Shown piece by piece: positions 15,431 through 23,475 of a stretch of 64,000 nucleotides of DNA. The notes beneath the pieces are model-generated. The model had not been told where the DNA came from. It searched no databases and saw only the letters and a list, made by a program, of their open reading frames with translations. The translations under genes were made by a program, and so were the position numbers. This stretch comes from Kangiellaceae bacterium (GTDB taxonomy: Bacteria > Pseudomonadota > Gammaproteobacteria > Enterobacterales > Kangiellaceae): NCBI GenBank assembly GCA_019090895.1, contig JAHRVB010000037.1, positions 1-64,000 on the forward strand, given 5' to 3'. Position 1 is the stretch's first letter. Each line of letters opens with the position of its first letter.

Positions 15431-16831
15431 TTACGCCTCTTCCGTAGTTAGTTTTTTCCAGGATTGTATCTTTCTGTAAATAGTTGACGGACTCACTTCC
15501 AAGGCCGCTGAGGCTCGCGGAATATTACCATTAAAGTGTTCAATCGCATTTTGAATGGTTTCTTTTTCAGCAAGCCATAAAGGTTTAATTTGACCGTTAA
15601 ATGGCGTCACTGTGTTTTCAATCACTGAATTATTATTGACGGTTGATTGCCCGTTCGCCGATTCTCTCGGTATTCCATTCTTTAACATTTCATCGGTAAT
15701 TTCTATACCGTCATTCAGAACAACCAAACTATGAATTAAATTTTCCAATTGTCGAATATTTCCGGGCCAACTGTAACAACCCAATCTAACCTTAGCGGCG
15801 GTTGAAAAACCTTCGAATATTTTTCCAACAGATTTAGAAAACTTGGTTAGAAAGTGTTCGGCTAATAAAACGGCATCTTTACCACGCTCGGCTAATCGAG
15901 GTAATTTGATAGAAATGACATCCAATCGATAGAACAAGTCTTCTCTGAAGTCGCCTGCACTTACCGCATCTCTCAATGGCAACGAAGAAGCGGTAATGAT
16001 TTGCGCTTCAAATTGTTCTACTTTATTTGAGCCGATCGCGCTGAATTCTCTTTCTTGCAAAACACGTAATAATTTGGCCTGCAAAGACAGTGGCAAACAG
16101 GTTATTTCATCTAGAAAAAGAGTTCCTTTGTGCGACGCTGCCAACAACCCTTCTTGTTTTGACACCGCTCCAGTAAACGCGCCTTTTACATGACCGAACA
16201 ACTGAGATTCCATTAATGATTCAGAAAAATTTGCACAGTTTATCGCTATAAACTTGTCATTATTACGACTACTCTCAAAATGACATGCCTTAGCGGCAAG
16301 TTCTTTACCAGTTCCCGTTTCGCCGGTAATGAAAATAGGGATATTACTGCTTGAAGCTTTTGTTATTTGCTCGAACGTCTTAGACATAATGATATCGTTA
16401 GAGAGCATGCCGTGAAACGAACGACTTGTTGTTCCTTTTTTTCTTTTCTGATTTTTTTGAGTATTGATAGATTGATTAACTAAATGAACTAGCTCTTGAT
16501 TGTCCCAGGGTTTAGATAGATACTTCTGTATAGTATTATTGTTAAATGCGTCGGACACATCTTCGAAATCATTGTAGGCACTTAATAACACGTTTACACA
16601 TTTAGGATACATGGCTTTTATTCTATCGAGCAGTTTGGTACCCAACATATCAGGCATCCGCTGATCTGAAATAACCATATCTGGTTTGTTTTTATTAACA
16701 AACTCAAGTGCTTCAAGAGGGTCCGAAAAATACTCTATCGATGCTGACACTCGTCTTAGTGCTACTCGAATCGCAGACAATATGGAGGGTTCGTCGTCGA
16801 CGATTACCAAAAGCTTATCCCTATCACCCAT
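15431..16831 (-). CDS. Sigma-54-dependent response regulator (NtrC type)
   Basis: 466 residues, all three NtrC-type parts complete. The receiver domain (1-120) has acidic pocket VDDE, phospho-acceptor Asp56 and Lys107. The AAA+ domain (about 140-375) has Walker A GETGTGKE at 170-177, the sigma-54-contacting GAFTGA loop at 217-222 and Walker B LFLDE near 238-242. A Fis-type HTH lies at about 430-462 (IPRASAALEVSPSTIYRKI). It should activate sigma-54 promoters when phosphorylated. It is 41 bp downstream of the HD-GYP response regulator on the same strand. Six sigma-54-type promoters lie within 10 kb on either side, so it is the obvious activator candidate for the exopolysaccharide regulon. Confidence 0.95.
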   Translation of the reverse strand: MGDRDKLLVIVDDEPSILSAIRVALRRVSASIEYFSDPLEALEFVNKNKPDMVISDQRMPDMLGTKLLDRIKAMYPKCVNVLLSAYNDFEDVSDAFNNNTIQKYLSKPWDNQELVHLVNQSINTQKNQKRKKGTTSRSFHGMLSNDIIMSKTFEQITKASSSNIPIFITGETGTGKELAAKACHFESSRNNDKFIAINCANFSESLMESQLFGHVKGAFTGAVSKQEGLLAASHKGTLFLDEITCLPLSLQAKLLRVLQEREFSAIGSNKVEQFEAQIITASSLPLRDAVSAGDFREDLFYRLDVISIKLPRLAERGKDAVLLAEHFLTKFSKSVGKIFEGFSTAAKVRLGCYSWPGNIRQLENLIHSLVVLNDGIEITDEMLKNGIPRESANGQSTVNNNSVIENTVTPFNGQIKPLWLAEKETIQNAIEHFNGNIPRASAALEVSPSTIYRKIQSWKKLTTEEA

Positions 16832-16872
16832 CGCTTAATCCCCTCGAACTTTCAACTCCCTGAATCTTGCTT

Positions 16873-18201
16873 CTAACTTTTGAAGAAGGGTTCGAGCTGA
16901 GTTTTCTCATTGATAACCGATACGTACAAGTTAATTCCTCGGTTACTTTCATATTCCATTAGTGCCTTGATCAAATGTTTTGAAACTAAAGTTCCGCTTG
17001 CGAGTAATAACATCCCGCCAGAGGTATAGAGATCAGTCGCGATAATACTGCCTAGCTTAAGGTTAGTCACAGCGACAATGGATTCTCCTTCCACTGGTTG
17101 CCTTACCCGGTGTTCTAAATAAAATTCTAAATACGCGTCGACAACTGCTGGGTCATATTTTAGTCCTGAATTTTCCGATAAATAAATACATGCCTGAGAG
17201 TCATTGTCAGGATGTATCGATAGCTGTTCAAAAAAATCGACGACAACTCTTAAGATCTTTGCGGCCAACGGTATTTGATCGGCTATTTTCCTCTTTGGAT
17301 AACCACTTCCATCATAGTTCTCGCGACAATCCTTTAGAATTTTACCAACACCGTGCATGTGTATTAAAGGTAGTAGTATTTCTTCAGCTAAACAAGGAAA
17401 TAGTTCGAATTCGCGGCTTTGGTCCAATGTCATCGTAGCGCGAGCTAACGTACTCAGTTCTGGTGGAAGAGCCAATTTTCCCAAATGGTAGAGTGCTGCA
17501 GCGTTTTCTACATCATGAGCGATAGCAGCTTTCAATCCCAAAGTTCTGCACATGGACTTTAGATGCATTACCAACTCACTTTGGTATTTCTTTAAGCCAA
17601 TATTCTTGATGTCTAGCAGTTCAGCAAAAACTCTTACGGTTTGCTTGTGAGTTTCGAACAGTTCTTCTTTAGTGAAATCGAGCACCGACGCTGTTTGCTG
17701 CAAGTCTTCGTTTGCTTCCTTAACTTGTAGCGTTAAAGAACTATTTGCTTGTTGTAACTGTTTTGAGCTCTTAATCGCTCGGTCGAAACTATGCTTGCGA
17801 CTATCATTTAAATTTTTGTAGATTAGAGCCTGTTCAACCGTTTGTTTTAGTTCACCATTATCCCAGGGCTTGTTCACATAACTGTAAATTTTTCCGTCAT
17901 TAACCGCGCGGGCAGTGGAATCTAAATCAGCATATCCCGTTAATAAGATCCGCACGGAATCGGGCGCAAATTTTTCTGCGGCGGATAGAAATTCAGCACC
18001 ATCCATTTCCGGCATTCGCATGTCCGAAATGATAACGTCATAGTGAGTTTTAGTTAAATCCTCGAGTGCGCTCATAGGTGATAATTGAATATCAGCTAAA
18101 TAACCCGCGCGTTTAAAAATTCGGCGAAGGGAGTTTAAAACCGCAATTTCATCATCAACGCATAAAATCTTAGGCTGTTTGACATTAAGTACCTCAACCA
18201 T
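16873..18201 (-). CDS. Response regulator with degenerate HD-GYP domain
   Basis: 442 residues. The receiver domain is intact (VDDE, Asp60, Lys111). A coiled coil (about 140-180) leads to an HD-GYP-like domain (about 188-350), recognised from DGSGYP at 297-302 and IADQIPLAAKILRVVDFFEQL after it. Catalytic residues are missing: the HD pair reads YHLGK at 238-242 instead of HDIGK, and the usual HHE before DGSGYP is CRE. It is therefore unlikely to hydrolyse cyclic di-GMP and may act as a binding or scaffold protein. It heads an operon with the sigma-54 activator and has a sigma-70-like promoter. Confidence 0.85.
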   Translation of the reverse strand: MVEVLNVKQPKILCVDDEIAVLNSLRRIFKRAGYLADIQLSPMSALEDLTKTHYDVIISDMRMPEMDGAEFLSAAEKFAPDSVRILLTGYADLDSTARAVNDGKIYSYVNKPWDNGELKQTVEQALIYKNLNDSRKHSFDRAIKSSKQLQQANSSLTLQVKEANEDLQQTASVLDFTKEELFETHKQTVRVFAELLDIKNIGLKKYQSELVMHLKSMCRTLGLKAAIAHDVENAAALYHLGKLALPPELSTLARATMTLDQSREFELFPCLAEEILLPLIHMHGVGKILKDCRENYDGSGYPKRKIADQIPLAAKILRVVVDFFEQLSIHPDNDSQACIYLSENSGLKYDPAVVDAYLEFYLEHRVRQPVEGESIVAVTNLKLGSIIATDLYTSGGMLLLASGTLVSKHLIKALMEYESNRGINLYVSVINEKTQLEPFFKS

Positions 18202-18237
18202 GACCTTACCTCTCTCTGTTGGTTGGCCTTGTCTATC

Positions 18238-18266
18238 ATTTAAGCATAACCTGCCTAACCTGTCAA
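18238..18266 (-). promoter_or_regulatory. Possible sigma-70 promoter for the regulator operon
   Basis: The minus strand has TTGACA, a 17-bp spacer and TTAAAT, about 40 nt before the response regulator ATG. The -35 is consensus, the -10 is four of six. This suggests the regulators are expressed from a housekeeping promoter while their targets use sigma-54. Confidence 0.45.
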
Positions 18267-18370
18267 ATATGACATATCTACATTTGTTTTATATTGATAC
18301 TTTTTGCCCTCTCCTTTATGATCAGTAATAACGTTTATGTAACCTTATTCTCATCCAATTGGGAGCTAAT

Positions 18371-18961
18371 TTGAAAAAACAACCAAATGTACTCACAACC
18401 GGCGAAGCAGCAAAATATTGTGATGTTAATTTTAGAACGGTTATTCGTTGGATAGAAAAAGGCTACTTAAACGCCTATAAACTACCTGGCAGAGGCGATA
18501 AACGGATCCCTAGGGAATCTCTGGTCCGATTCTTAAAACAGCACGATATGCCTATTCACGCCGATTTAATTGAAACTAACAATCGTGTTCTCATCGTAGA
18601 AGACGAACCGAAAATGGCGGACGCGATCGCCCGACTGTTAAAAAGAGCAGGATTGCAAACTAAAATAGCAACTAGCGGATTCGAGGCTGGTGAATTACTG
18701 CGGAGTTACCAGCCGGCTGTTATGACTTTGGATATTGGAATGCCCGGGTTAAGCGGTATCGATGTGCTTAAATATACCAAGGCGCAACAGGATTTTGCCG
18801 AATTGAAAATAATCATTGTTTCAGCTCAGCACCAATCGGAACTTGAAGAATGTCTTCGACTTGGCGCCGATTTGGCCATCAATAAACCGTTTGAAAATTC
18901 TGAACTCATTGAATCGGTGAGTCGTTTAATTAAGCATTCTGAAACGCCCGAAATTGATTAA
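18371..18961 (+). CDS. Excisionase-type HTH plus receiver-domain protein
   Basis: About 196 residues. The N-terminal MerR/excisionase-type HTH (about 6-60, VLTTGEAAKYCDVNFRTVIRWIEKG, then KLPGRGDKRIPRESLVRFL) binds DNA. The C-terminal receiver domain (about 72-190) has VEDE and phospho-acceptor Asp121 in TLDIGMPG. The order is reversed relative to OmpR or NarL proteins, whose receiver is N-terminal. I chose the TTG at 18371 because GGGAG ends six bases before it; an in-frame TTG at 18359 lacks a ribosome binding site. It is divergent from the HD-GYP/activator operon and convergent with the histidine kinase gene. Kinase and target genes are not known; the neighbouring kinase is the first candidate. 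Confidence 0.85.
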   Translation: MKKQPNVLTTGEAAKYCDVNFRTVIRWIEKGYLNAYKLPGRGDKRIPRESLVRFLKQHDMPIHADLIETNNRVLIVEDEPKMADAIARLLKRAGLQTKIATSGFEAGELLRSYQPAVMTLDIGMPGLSGIDVLKYTKAQQDFAELKIIIVSAQHQSELEECLRLGADLAINKPFENSELIESVSRLIKHSETPEID

Positions 18962-19024
18962 CCACAAGCAGAGTTATCAATTGTGTATAACTGAAAATGA
19001 TTGTATTAATCGAAAAACAGAATT

Positions 19025-20593
19025 CTAATTCTTCTCAGCCAGTCGCTTCTTGCCTATGGGCAATTTAATAAAAATCGATGTCCCTTTACCAAGTACGCTT
19101 TCTACTCGAATTCGACCCTGATGGTTTTCAATGATCTTGTAAGAAATGTGCATGCCCAACCCTGTACCTACGCCCACGCTTTTAGTGGTAAAAAATGGAT
19201 CAAACATTTTCTCTTTCGTTTCAGCCGACATTCCTTTGCCTGTATCGGTAATTTCAATCGTTAACTCATTATCGAAACGCGTTGTCTTTATTGTAATATC
19301 CCCTCTTTTATCAATTGCTTGCGCAGCATTAATCAAAAGATTGAGAAAAACCTGCACCAACTTATCGCCCCAGCATTCTATTTCCGGCAGGTCTGTAAAG
19401 TTAAGTTTCAAATTAGCCTTATATTTAAGTTCGTTAGTACCCAAGGAAATCGCTTTATCAAGGAGTTCATTAATATTTTCAGGTTTAGGCGTTTCTTTAT
19501 CGAGATGAGAAAACTCTTTTAGCTCCGAAACAATTTGAATGACCCTCGAGGTGCCGTCGAGAGAAGAGCTGATTATTTCTGGTAAATCCTCAAATAATTC
19601 TTCAGGCTCATCATCAAATTGAATTTTCTCGAGTTCTTTTTGTTGTACTGCTATATCAATGGTTCGGAGTTCGCCGCGATCAAAATAGAGTCGGTATAAT
19701 TCGCGCAGCGGCGCTAAATCTTCCAGTATTTCTCTGACCGATTGCAGATTACTTTTTATAAACGCAATGGGATTATTAATCTCATGTGCCACCCCTGCGG
19801 CTAAAACACCAATAGAGGCCATTTTGGCAGATTGATGCATCATCTCTTGGTTATCGCGTAATTCAGCTTCTGCTTCGAGTTTTGAATGAGTTTCAGTGAC
19901 TAATTCGTCAATGGAGGCTTGTAGATCAGATGTCCGCTGTTCTACTTTTTGCTCTAACAGCACTTTATGCGCCTCAAGTTCTTTTTCGACCTTTTTGGAA
20001 TAGTCTATTTTTTCCTGCAGCTCAATATTACTCACAGCAAGTTTGGTATTGATGTCAATTTGTATAAGCTTGGATCCCAGCATCGCCGCAACGGTGGTTA
20101 ACGCCCGTAAATGTTGTTGTCCAAAGAAGTCTTTGTGAGGGTCTTCGCAGTCAATGACCCCACGAATTTGACCTTCGTAAATAATCGGCACCGCAATTTC
20201 AGAAAGGTTGCTTTCAATATCAACGATATAATTACTTTCTTGGCTCGCGTCAGAAACAATGATTGACCTGCCTGACAAAGCGACACTTCCAGTGACTCCT
20301 TTACCCACAGGGATTTCAAGGCGATTGATAATTTCGTACTGATAAGGATTTTTTATTCCAGAGGCCGCCTTTTGAATAAGGCACTGTTTTTCGACGCTCA
20401 ACTCGTAAATCACACAATCAACAAAACTTAGTTTGCTAACAACATCCTTAGCGACAAGCCAGTAAAGTTGCTCTTTCTCGGTTACATTAACCAAGTTAAC
20501 TGCAAACTGGGATAACACTTCCAGTTGTTGCTCGCAGTGATTGTTGTCAATTTCTGACAATCTAGTATTCCCTATCTCATTGTATGTAATCAA
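19025..20593 (-). CDS. GAF-domain sensor histidine kinase, soluble
   Basis: 522 residues without transmembrane helices. A GAF domain (about 20-175) may sense a small ligand or redox state. A coiled coil (about 185-255) leads to HisKA with AAGVAHEINNP (His270) and a HATPase with NLLINAAQAI, DTGKGM and GTGLGMHIS boxes. There is no receiver domain, so phosphate must pass to separate regulators such as the HTH-REC, HD-GYP-REC or sigma-54 activator encoded just beside it. The start is uncertain: the TTG at 20593 has no ribosome binding site, while a TTG eleven codons downstream (20560) follows AGGG at nine bases. Confidence 0.9.
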   Translation of the reverse strand: MITYNEIGNTRLSEIDNNHCEQQLEVLSQFAVNLVNVTEKEQLYWLVAKDVVSKLSFVDCVIYELSVEKQCLIQKAASGIKNPYQYEIINRLEIPVGKGVTGSVALSGRSIIVSDASQESNYIVDIESNLSEIAVPIIYEGQIRGVIDCEDPHKDFFGQQHLRALTTVAAMLGSKLIQIDINTKLAVSNIELQEKIDYSKKVEKELEAHKVLLEQKVEQRTSDLQASIDELVTETHSKLEAEAELRDNQEMMHQSAKMASIGVLAAGVAHEINNPIAFIKSNLQSVREILEDLAPLRELYRLYFDRGELRTIDIAVQQKELEKIQFDDEPEELFEDLPEIISSSLDGTSRVIQIVSELKEFSHLDKETPKPENINELLDKAISLGTNELKYKANLKLNFTDLPEIECWGDKLVQVFLNLLINAAQAIDKRGDITIKTTRFDNELTIEITDTGKGMSAETKEKMFDPFFTTKSVGVGTGLGMHISYKIIENHQGRIRVESVLGKGTSIFIKLPIGKKRLAEKN

Positions 20594-20746
20594 GTTTACA
20601 CTTGTATCACCTAAAGCAGCCGAGTTTCGCGAGGTCTGGTTAACTCAACCCGTTAGAATTGAGTCCGGTCGCTTTCCTGGATTGACACGCCTGCTCAGGT
20701 TCTACAAATACGTTTTTTGAAATTATAGTTCAATAATCGGGGAATC

Positions 20747-20917
20747 ATGAATTCATATATAGAATCACCTCCTTTTACAAGCGGGCATCATTGCGCGAAT
20801 TGCCTGTCGTTTTGTTTTACTATCTCCGTTTATTTAAAGCTTCCTCGTCCACTCGCATCCATGCCTGTTACTTCCATTGATGCAAAATACCAGATTACAC
20901 TTAATTCCATCATTTAA
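20747..20917 (+). CDS. Possible 56-residue Cys-rich small protein
   Basis: An ATG preceded by CGGGGA opens a 56-codon frame ending just before the sugar transferase gene. The product has HHCANCLSFCF near residues 15-25, a CxxCxxxC cluster that could bind metal and faintly resembles the N-terminal cysteines of FNR-type proteins. There is no homology I can name, and a frame of this length can occur by chance. The remainder of 20594-20928 shows only a short inverted repeat near 20640-20660. Confidence 0.2.
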   Translation: MNSYIESPPFTSGHHCANCLSFCFTISVYLKLPRPLASMPVTSIDAKYQITLNSII

Positions 20918-20928
20918 AAATTGCGATG

Positions 20929-22407
20929 CTAATAGGCACCTTTGCCAGATAGGACCGCCGGTAGGGTTCTTAACAGTATTTTAATATCCGTCCAAAAAGA
21001 ACAAGTATCTATATATTGTTTATCGAGCATAATTTGTTGGTTAAAACTCAAATCCGACCGCCCACTTACTTGCCAATAACAGGTAATTCCAGGCAGTACT
21101 TTCAAACGGGCCTTGTCCTCTTCAGAATAGCGTGCGACTTCTTCTGGCAAAGCAGGCCTTGGTCCTACTAAAGACATTTCTCCACTGACGACATTCCATA
21201 GTTGGGGTAATTCATCCAACGAATATCGTCTAAGATAGTGACCTATTCTAGTGACTCTAGGATCGTTTCGAAGTTTAAATAACACGCCTCCGGCAGAATC
21301 ATTTTTGTAATCATTGGTCTTACGCAACTGGTGAGCATTGGTTACCATTGATCGAAATTTCCAAAACTTAAATAACTTGCCATTTTTTCCAACACGTAGT
21401 TGGGTATAAAGCGGGCTGCCAGGCGATTCAATCATGATTGCTGTAGCTATCATTAAAAGTAAAGGAGAAAGCAAGATTAAACCTAGGCACGCACTCACAA
21501 GATCTAGCGAGCGTTTAAGTAGTCGTTGAGTAGTAGACGATATATTCGTTCGGTGCAGCGATTTCTTATTGGCAAATGATTCCTTTAAAACTCTGAATAA
21601 AAAAAGCGGATTACCAAGGATATATCGTCGCCACATTCTCTTAGGTTCATTAGCCAAACGCCAGGTCCACTCAAGCCCCATTTTACGTAACAAACTGGGC
21701 GCTCTCGAAACTTTATTAGCAAAGAAATCAAACAAGCCACCAACACTCATCACAACAGGAACTTTCAAGCTGTTACTGTACTTGTCTAACCAAAATTCCT
21801 GCATCGGCGTCCCCATCGCGACTAATAAAATGGAAGGATTACTTCGATTAATCGACTTGATCGCACGGCGACAACTAAGGTCATCGCTAAAATAGCCGTC
21901 ATGGAACCCCGCTACCTCTAATTTAGGATTAGTGATTTTTATATTTTTAGCAACTTGTTCAGCAACACCTTTATCAGCTCCTAATAAATAAATGCTACCA
22001 CCTGAGATCTCCAGTGCGTCGCAAAGGAATGGAAACATATCGGTTCCGTTGATATTGTGCTTTAACCGCGAATGTGAATTTTCAGTAAGACGAGACGCTA
22101 ACATCACCCCAGAACCGTCGGCGAAAACTCTATCGCATTTTCTATAATGTTCCGTTAAAGTTCGACTTGAGTAGGAAATATTTAAGTTATTAGCGTTAAC
22201 AAATCCTATTTTTGTTTGAGATAGCTGACTTGACTGAGGTTTGTTAGTCGTCTGAAGGACAACCCAGCTAACCGCCTCACTCATAGGACCTTTCCAAATA
22301 TCAACATCGAAAAGATTGAGTGGAGCTTTTGACGGTTCACTTTCTTGGTGCTCAAAATCCGCTAGATTGATCGTTGAAAGCGCTTTATTTCTATTCGAGT
22401 TGCTCAT
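20929..22407 (-). CDS. WecG/TagA glycosyltransferase fused to initiating sugar transferase
   Basis: About 492 residues in two enzymes. The N-terminal half (about 40-230) is WecG/TagA/CpsF (GT26), with FVNANNLNISY, FADGSGVMLASR and VAMGTPMQEFW. The C-terminal half (about 295-490) is a bacterial sugar transferase (WbaP/WcaJ C-terminal type), with one membrane-associated hydrophobic segment, then KFWKFRSM, RRYSLDELPQLWNVVSGEMSLVGPRPALP. It would both load the first sugar-phosphate onto undecaprenyl phosphate and add the second sugar. The ATG at 22407 fits AGGTG just upstream and a predicted sigma-54 start near 22435; earlier in-frame ATGs would precede the transcript. It is the likely priming enzyme for the exopolysaccharide operon, which lacks one. 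Confidence 0.9.
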   Translation of the reverse strand: MSNSNRNKALSTINLADFEHQESEPSKAPLNLFDVDIWKGPMSEAVSWVVLQTTNKPQSSQLSQTKIGFVNANNLNISYSSRTLTEHYRKCDRVFADGSGVMLASRLTENSHSRLKHNINGTDMFPFLCDALEISGGSIYLLGADKGVAEQVAKNIKITNPKLEVAGFHDGYFSDDLSCRRAIKSINRSNPSILLVAMGTPMQEFWLDKYSNSLKVPVVMSVGGLFDFFANKVSRAPSLLRKMGLEWTWRLANEPKRMWRRYILGNPLFLFRVLKESFANKKSLHRTNISSTTQRLLKRSLDLVSACLGLILLSPLLLMIATAIMIESPGSPLYTQLRVGKNGKLFKFWKFRSMVTNAHQLRKTNDYKNDSAGGVLFKLRNDPRVTRIGHYLRRYSLDELPQLWNVVSGEMSLVGPRPALPEEVARYSEEDKARLKVLPGITCYWQVSGRSDLSFNQQIMLDKQYIDTCSFWTDIKILLRTLPAVLSGKGAY

Positions 22408-22444
22408 CCTACACCTCATAGCTTGTTTGCTTACTAGAGACATA

Positions 22445-22462
22445 TTGCAACTTTGATACCGA
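22445..22462 (-). promoter_or_regulatory. Predicted sigma-54 promoter for the fused sugar transferase
   Basis: The minus strand reads TCGGTATCAAAGTTGCAA, with GG-N10-GC spacing and a perfect TTGCAA. The -24 lacks the usual TGGC but matches the GGTAT form at 14810. The predicted start is about 27 nt before the ATG at 22407. Confidence 0.6.
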
Positions 22463-22576
22463 TTCGATTATTTTTCTCAAAATCTTTTTAAAACCCTATG
22501 AATAAAGGGTATTAGTGAGAAGTAATCAGTTTACAGCCTCAATTACTCAATTAGAGTTCGTTTGAAAAACAGTGTT

Positions 22577-22618
22577 GTTTTGCATATTGCGAATCAATTT
22601 GAAACACAAAATGCAAAC
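22577..22618. promoter_or_regulatory. Candidate enhancer upstream of the fused sugar transferase
   Basis: GTTTTGCATATTGCGAATC at 22577-22595 and CAAAATGCAAAC at 22607-22618 carry the same TTTTGC/GCAAAA and TTGCGAAT elements as the other palindromic regions. They sit about 115-157 bp upstream of the promoter. Confidence 0.45.
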
Positions 22619-22662
22619 GAGGAGATAGTCAGACAGAGTAATCGTTATTGCGACTATTTAAA

Positions 22663-23160
22663 TTAAGAGGTTGGAAGCAGGTTCTTTTTCTGAAAGTAAC
22701 TAATCGCATTGTGGTCAAGTGGTAAGGCCTGACACTCAATGATCGATAAGAACTTGGCGTCAGTAATTTCAGCACCATCGATGGACAATAATTCGAGTAT
22801 TGCTTCATCACAGTGTTCATCTAATCGAGCTTCAAAAATAGTGTCCTTGCAATGTGTTTTTCCACAAGACTGTTCAAACTCATAGAACAAATTTGGATCG
22901 ATAGACGACAAACTCAATCCTGTCTCTTCTTGAAGCTCACGCTGAGCACATTGGATTGGCGTTTCACCTTTGTCTATGTAGCCTCCAGGAAAACTGTATT
23001 GATGCCTGTAGGACGCCTTAACCAAAAGAACTTGGTCACCTTTCCACACGGCAACTTGCGCACCTTGAGTCGACTTAACGAAAAAACGCCTAAAGACTCT
23101 CCATCCCAAGTAAGCCAGTTGGTAACCCGTTCTTTTTAGTAAAATATAAATCCGTTTCAT
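22663..23160 (-). CDS. Nudix hydrolase
   Basis: 165 residues, with a complete Nudix box GGYIDKGE...RELQEETGL around residues 58-80 (Gly, Glu and REXXEE metal-binding residues present). Nudix enzymes cleave nucleoside diphosphates linked to other groups; the substrate here cannot be read. A short hydrophobic N-terminal segment (LLKRTGYQLAYLGWRVFRRFF) might associate with the membrane. I prefer the ATG at 23160, nine bases after GAGAG; an ATG five codons earlier is possible. It sits between two exopolysaccharide glycosyltransferase genes, so a role in nucleotide-sugar turnover is conceivable but only by location. Confidence 0.85.
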   Translation of the reverse strand: MKRIYILLKRTGYQLAYLGWRVFRRFFVKSTQGAQVAVWKGDQVLLVKASYRHQYSFPGGYIDKGETPIQCAQRELQEETGLSLSSIDPNLFYEFEQSCGKTHCKDTIFEARLDEHCDEAILELLSIDGAEITDAKFLSIIECQALPLDHNAISYFQKKNLLPTS

Positions 23161-23222
23161 CGTTATTTCTCTCATTAAATTTGTTGCCCATTAGAAATCA
23201 AAGTAGTGGTAAAAATTGGACC

Positions 23223-23254
23223 AATCTAATCTAAAAATAGATTGATATTAGATT
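23223..23254. repeat. Nested inverted repeat upstream of the GT2 gene
   Basis: AATCTAAT (23223-23230) pairs with ATTAGATT (23247-23254), and AATCTA pairs with TAGATT around an AAAA loop inside it. It lies about 70-100 bp upstream of the sigma-54-type site for the GT2 gene. It could be an operator. Apart from this and that promoter, 23161-23475 shows nothing. Confidence 0.4.
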
Positions 23255-23322
23255 AAAGGAATCAGCACCACTTCATTTCTCCGACAGATTTCTAACCTGC
23301 AAATCGAATACCAAATGGACGA

Positions 23323-23338
23323 TGGCATAGAAACTGCA
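23323..23338 (+). promoter_or_regulatory. Predicted sigma-54 promoter for the GT2 gene
   Basis: TGGCATAGAAACTGCA: TGGC and TGCA with GG-N10-GC spacing. The leader to the ATG at 23476 would be about 127 nt, longer than at the other five sites. No clear ATTTTGC palindrome lies directly upstream. Confidence 0.6.
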
Positions 23339-23475
23339 AAGTTCACTCTGTACCGATTCAACTATAAAAAGCTGATTTGATAATAGAGACTTACCAAAGT
23401 ATAGAACAATTACTCAAATAGAATTTTCTTGCTTATGGGAAGACTAAAAATTCAATCCAAACCGGAGAAATTAAA

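Noticed and set aside
16873-18201. Active c-di-GMP phosphodiesterase
   Set aside because: The HD pair and the HHE metal residues are missing, so only the DGSGYP part supports the family; activity not claimed.
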